A stretch of DNA of 64,000 nucleotides. It comes from Oasisia sp. SBJ-2009 (Eukaryota; Annelida; Polychaeta; Sabellida; Siboglinidae). The stretch spans positions 32,159,542 to 32,223,541 of the forward strand of contig OZ024857.1 in NCBI GenBank assembly GCA_964017155.1. The letters run 5' to 3'. Position numbers and translations under genes: made by a program. Shown here piece after piece: positions 60,051 through 64,000 of this stretch. Each line of letters begins with the position of its first letter. Within the stretch, counting starts at the first letter, position 1. The notes under the pieces were generated by a model that did not search any database, had not been told where the DNA came from, and was given only the letters and a program-made list of their open reading frames with translations.

Positions 60051-63000
60051 TTTAACCTATGTAGGTGACGTTTATCCTTTGTGGGCGTGGTTTTACTTTT
60101 ATGGGCGTGGTATTTCCATTGTAGTAGTGTCATTACTTCGGTATGCGTGGTTTTTACATCTCTAGGCGTGGCTATAACCTCTGAAGGCGTGTTTTACCTT
60201 TTTCGTGCGTGGTTTTACTTTGTAGGCGTGGTTTTACCTATGTAAGCGAGTTTTAGCCTATGTGGGCGTGGATTACCTTTGTGGGCGTGTTATTTCCTTT
60301 GTAGTAGTGTCATTACTTCAGTATACGTGGTTTTTATGTCTGTAGGCGTGGTTTTACCATTGTGTGCTTGGTTTTATCTCTGTAGTCGAGTTTATTACCT
60401 CTGAAGGTGTGTTTTGCATTTGTGGGCGTGGTATTTCCTTTGTAGGTGTGATTTGTACGTCTGTAAGCGTTGCTTTACCTTTGCGGGCGTGTTTTTTCCT
60501 CCGTAGGCGTGGCTATAACATATGAAGGCGTGGTTTTAACTTTGTGGGCGTGGTTTTACCTTTGTATGCGTGGTTTTACCTCTGTAGGCGTGGATTTACC
60601 TTGGTGCGCGTGCTTTTTCTTCTGTAGGCGTGAATTTACCTTTGTGGGCGTGGTTTTACCTTTGAAGAGTTGGTTTTATCTATATAGGCGACGTTTAACT
60701 TTTGTGGGCGTGGTTTACCTTTGTGGGCGTGGTATTTCCTTTGTTGTAGTGGCATTACTTCGGCATGCGTGGTTTTTACCTCTGTATGCGCGGTTTTGCC
60801 TTTGCGGGCGTTTTTTTACTTTCGTAGGCGTGGTTATAACTTCTGAAGGCGTGGATTTAACTTTTTCGGGCGTGGTTTTACCTTTGTAGGCGTGGTTTTA
60901 CCTCTGTTGCCGTGGTTTTACCTTTGTGGGCGTGGTTTTACTTTTGTAGGCGTGGTTTTTCCTATGTAGGCGAGGTTTATCCTTTGTGGGCGTGTTATTT
61001 CCTTTGTAGTAGTGTCATTACTTCAGTATACGTGGTTTTTATGTCTGCATGCGTGGTTTTTCCTTTGTGTGCTTGGTTTTATCTCTGTAGGAGAGTTTAT
61101 TATGTCTGAAGGCGTGTGTTGCCTTTGTGGGCGTGGTATTTCCTTTCTAGGTGTGGTTATTACCTCTGTAAGCTTGTTTTTACATTTGCGGGTGTGTTGT
61201 TACCTCTGAAGGCGTGGTTTTACCTTAATGCGCGTGGTTTTACCTTTGTATGCGTGGTTTTACCTCTGTTGGCGTGGATTTACCTTTTTGGGCGTGGTTT
61301 TACCTTTGTATGCGTGGTTTTACCTATGTAGGCGAGGTTTAGCCTTTGCGGGCGTGGTTTTACTTTTGTGGGCGTGGTATATTTTTTGTAGTAGTGGCAT
61401 AACTTCGGTATGCGTGTTTTTCTTACCGCTGTAGGCAAGGTTTTACCTTTGCGGGCGTTTTATTCTTCCATAGGCGTGGTTATAATATCTGAAGGCGTGA
61501 TGTTACCTTTGTGGGCGTGGTTTTACATTTGTAGGCGTGTTTTACCTCCATAATTGTGGTTATAACCTCTGAAGGCGTGGTTTTACCTTTGTGGGCGTGG
61601 TATTTATTCAGTAAGAGTGGTTTGACTTTAGCATGCGTGGTTTTTATCTATATATGCGAGATTATTGAAGAAGGGGTGAGTTGCCTTCGTTGGCGTGGTA
61701 TTTCCTTTGTAGGTGTGGTGTTTACGTCTGTAAGCGATGTTTTATCTTTGCGGGCGTGTTTTTACCTCCATAGGCGTGGCTATGACATCTGAAGGCGTGA
61801 TGTTACCTTTGTGGGCGTGGTTTAACTTTGTAGGCGGGTTTTACCTCCCTACGCGTGGTTACAGCCTATGTAGTTTTAACTTTCTGGGCGTGGTTTTTCC
61901 TTTGTGGGCGTGCATATTCATCAGTAGGCGGTTATTACCTCTGAAGGGTTCTTTTGCCTACGTGCGCGTGGTATTTCCTTTGTAGGCGTAGTTTTTACCT
62001 ATGTAGGCGTGGTTTTTACTTTGAGGGCGTGTTTTTACTACCGTAGGCGTGGTTATCACTTCTGAAGGCGTGGTTTTACTTTTGTGAGCGTGGTTTTACA
62101 TTTGTAGGCGTCGTTTTCCTATGTAGGCGAGGTTTATCCTTTGTGGGTGTGGTTTTACCTTTGCGGACGTTTTTTTTACTTCCGTAAGCGTGGTTATAAC
62201 TTCTGAAGGCGTGGATTTAACTTTTTCGGGCGTGATTTTACTTGTGTAGGCGTGGTTTTACGTTTGTAGGCGTCCATGTAACCTCTGAAGGCGAGGTTTA
62301 CCTTTGTGCGAGTGGTTTTTCTTCTGAAGGCGTGCATTTTCCTTTGTATGCGTGGCTTTACCTATGTAGGCGTGGTTTTACCTTAGTGGGTGTGCGTTTT
62401 CCTCCGTAGGCGTGGTTTTTACCTCTGTAGGCGTAGTTTTACCTTTCCAGGCCTTTGTTGTGATATCTGTATGCGTGGCTATAACCTCTGAAGGGGTGGT
62501 GTTACCTGTGTGGGCGTGGTTTTACCTTTTGTGGGTGTGGTTTTACCTCCCTATGCGTGGTTACAACCTCTGTAGACGCGGTTTTACCTTTTTGGGCGTG
62601 GTTTTACCTTTGTAGGCGTGGTTTTACCTCTGTGGGTGTGGTTTTACCTTTGTGGGAGTGGTTTTGCCTTTGTAGCCGTGGTGTTTACCTTTGTGGGCGT
62701 GGATTTACCTTTGTGTGCTTGGTTTTATCTCTGTAGGCGAGTTTATTACTTCTGAAGGCGAGGTTTACCTTTGTGCGCGTGGTTTTTCTTCTGTAGGCGT
62801 GCATTTACCTTTCTGGGTGTGGCTTTCCCTTTGTAGGCGTGGTTTTACCTTTGTGGGCGTGGGTTTTCCTCCGTAGGCGTGGTTTTACCTTTCTGGGCGT
62901 GGTTTTTCTTTTGTGGGCGTGTATATTGATCAATAGGAGGTTATTACCTCTAAAGGGGTGTTTTGCCTATGTGGGCGTGGTATTTCCTTTGTAGGCGTGG

Positions 63001-64000
63001 TTTTTACCTCTGAAGGCGTGGTTTTACCTTTGTGGGCGATGTTTATCTTAGTATGCGTGGTCTTACCTCTGTGGGCGTGGTTTTACCTATGAAGGCGTGG
63101 TTTTACCTTTTTCTGGCGTGGTTTTACCTTTTTCGGGCGTGGTTTTACCTATGTAGGCGTGGGTTTACCTCTGTTGGCGTGTTTTATCTTTGAGGGCGTG
63201 GATTTTCCTTTGTATGCGTGGTTTTACTTCTGTAGGCGTGAATTTACCTTCGTGTCATGGTTTTACCTTTGTGAGCGTGGGTTTTCCTCTGTAGGCGTAG
63301 TTTGTACCTCTGTAGGCGTAGTTTTACCTTTGCAGGCGTGTTGTGACTTCTGTAGGCGTGGCTATAACCTCTAAAGGTGTGGTTTTACCTTTGTAGGCGT
63401 GTTATTACCTCCCTATGCGTGGTTATAACCTCTGAAGGCGTGGTTTTACCTTTGTGGGCTTGGCTTTACCTTTGTAGGAGTGGTTTTTCCTTTGTAGGCA
63501 TGGTGCCTACCTTCGTAGGCGTGGTTTTACCTTTTTCGGGCGTGGTTTTACCTTTGTAGGCGTGGTTTTACCTTTGTGGACGTGGTTTTACCTTTGTAGG
63601 CGTGGTTTTACCTATATAGGCAAGTTTTAGCCTTTGTGGGCGTGGTTTTACCTATGTAGGCGAGTTTTAGCCTTTGTGGGCGTGGTTTTACCTTTGTGGG
63701 CGTGGTGTTTCCTTTGTAGTAGTGTAATTACTTCAGGTACGTGGTTTTTTTATGTCTGTTGGCGTGGTTTTACCTTTGTGTGCTTGGTTTTATCTCTGTA
63801 GGCGAGTTTATTACCTCTGAAGGTGTGTTTTGCCATTGTTTCATATGTAGGCGTGGTTTTTCCTTTGTACGCGTGGTTTTTACCTCTGTAGGCGTAGTTT
63901 TACCTTTGCAGGCGTGTTGTGACGTCTGAAGGCGTGGTTTTACCTCTGAAGGGGTGGTTTTACTTTTGTGGGCGTGGTTTTTATTCAGTAGGCGTGGTTT

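Larger units (their letters stand above)
48837..64000 (+). repeat. 20-bp satellite array, last block
   Basis: Satellite from the right flank of the long L2-like element to the end of the window, all plus orientation, without gene, RNA or mobile element. It begins inside a landmark block. 48837-49420 resembles 12090-12630, and 50520-51570 resembles 2720-3760. The TTATTGGGTTTGG and GTGTATATTCATCA monomers are frequent here. A nested 4.5-kb duplication and a 160-bp duplication are listed separately. The array continues past the window. Confidence 0.96.

Noticed and set aside
1..64000. Telomeric or subtelomeric simple repeat
   Set aside because: The G/T-rich strand recalls telomeres, but there is no TTAGGG-type unit, and a 20-bp diverged monomer fits a satellite. 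The chromosomal place cannot be told.

Overview
The window is eukaryotic repeat DNA, most likely from a marine invertebrate or another non-mammalian metazoan. That assignment is an inference from the L2/CR1-superfamily non-LTR retrotransposons and from the very long satellite; the species cannot be named from sequence. No host single-copy gene, tRNA or rRNA was recognised. About 57 of the 64 kb is one tandem satellite built on a 20-bp monomer, GGCGTGGTTTTACCTTTGTG with many variants. All monomers lie in the same orientation. The array runs off both ends of the window, so neither boundary is seen.

Layout: satellite 1-30240; a 5'-truncated L2-like element on the minus strand 30241-31697; satellite 31698-36841; a second, almost identical copy of that element 36842-38298; satellite 38299-44896; a near full-length but broken L2-like element of a different family on the plus strand 44897-48836; satellite 48837-64000. 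A (TA)n tract of 79 bp sits at 4011-4089, and a 17-bp version of it lies at the paralogous place 39530-39546.

Above the monomer level the array is a mosaic of segmental duplications that can be read from constant offsets: 6,601 bp (25097-31697 and 31698-38298, each carrying the truncated L2), about 3,452 bp (12285-15736 and 15737-19188), 4,535 bp (51571-56105 and 56106 to about 60050, the second with internal losses), 384 bp (20608-20991 and 20992-21375), about 906 bp repeated at an offset of 1,584, about 1.3 kb repeated at an offset of about 5,145, and 160 bp (exactly eight monomers) near 49.5 kb. A recognisable block of seven ordered divergent monomers recurs roughly fifty times and acts as a phase marker.

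The only protein-coding relics belong to the retrotransposons. The truncated copies keep an uninterrupted reverse-transcriptase fragment. The long copy preserves endonuclease, reverse transcriptase and C-terminal region in one frame, broken by three in-frame stops. The long plus-strand open frames inside the satellite are explained by the monomer composition and are not annotated as genes. The most interesting points are that two unrelated L2 insertions hit the same short spot of the same landmark block, that highly diverged monomers keep a 20-bp register, and that an insertion, its empty paralogue and its later duplication are all visible in one window.
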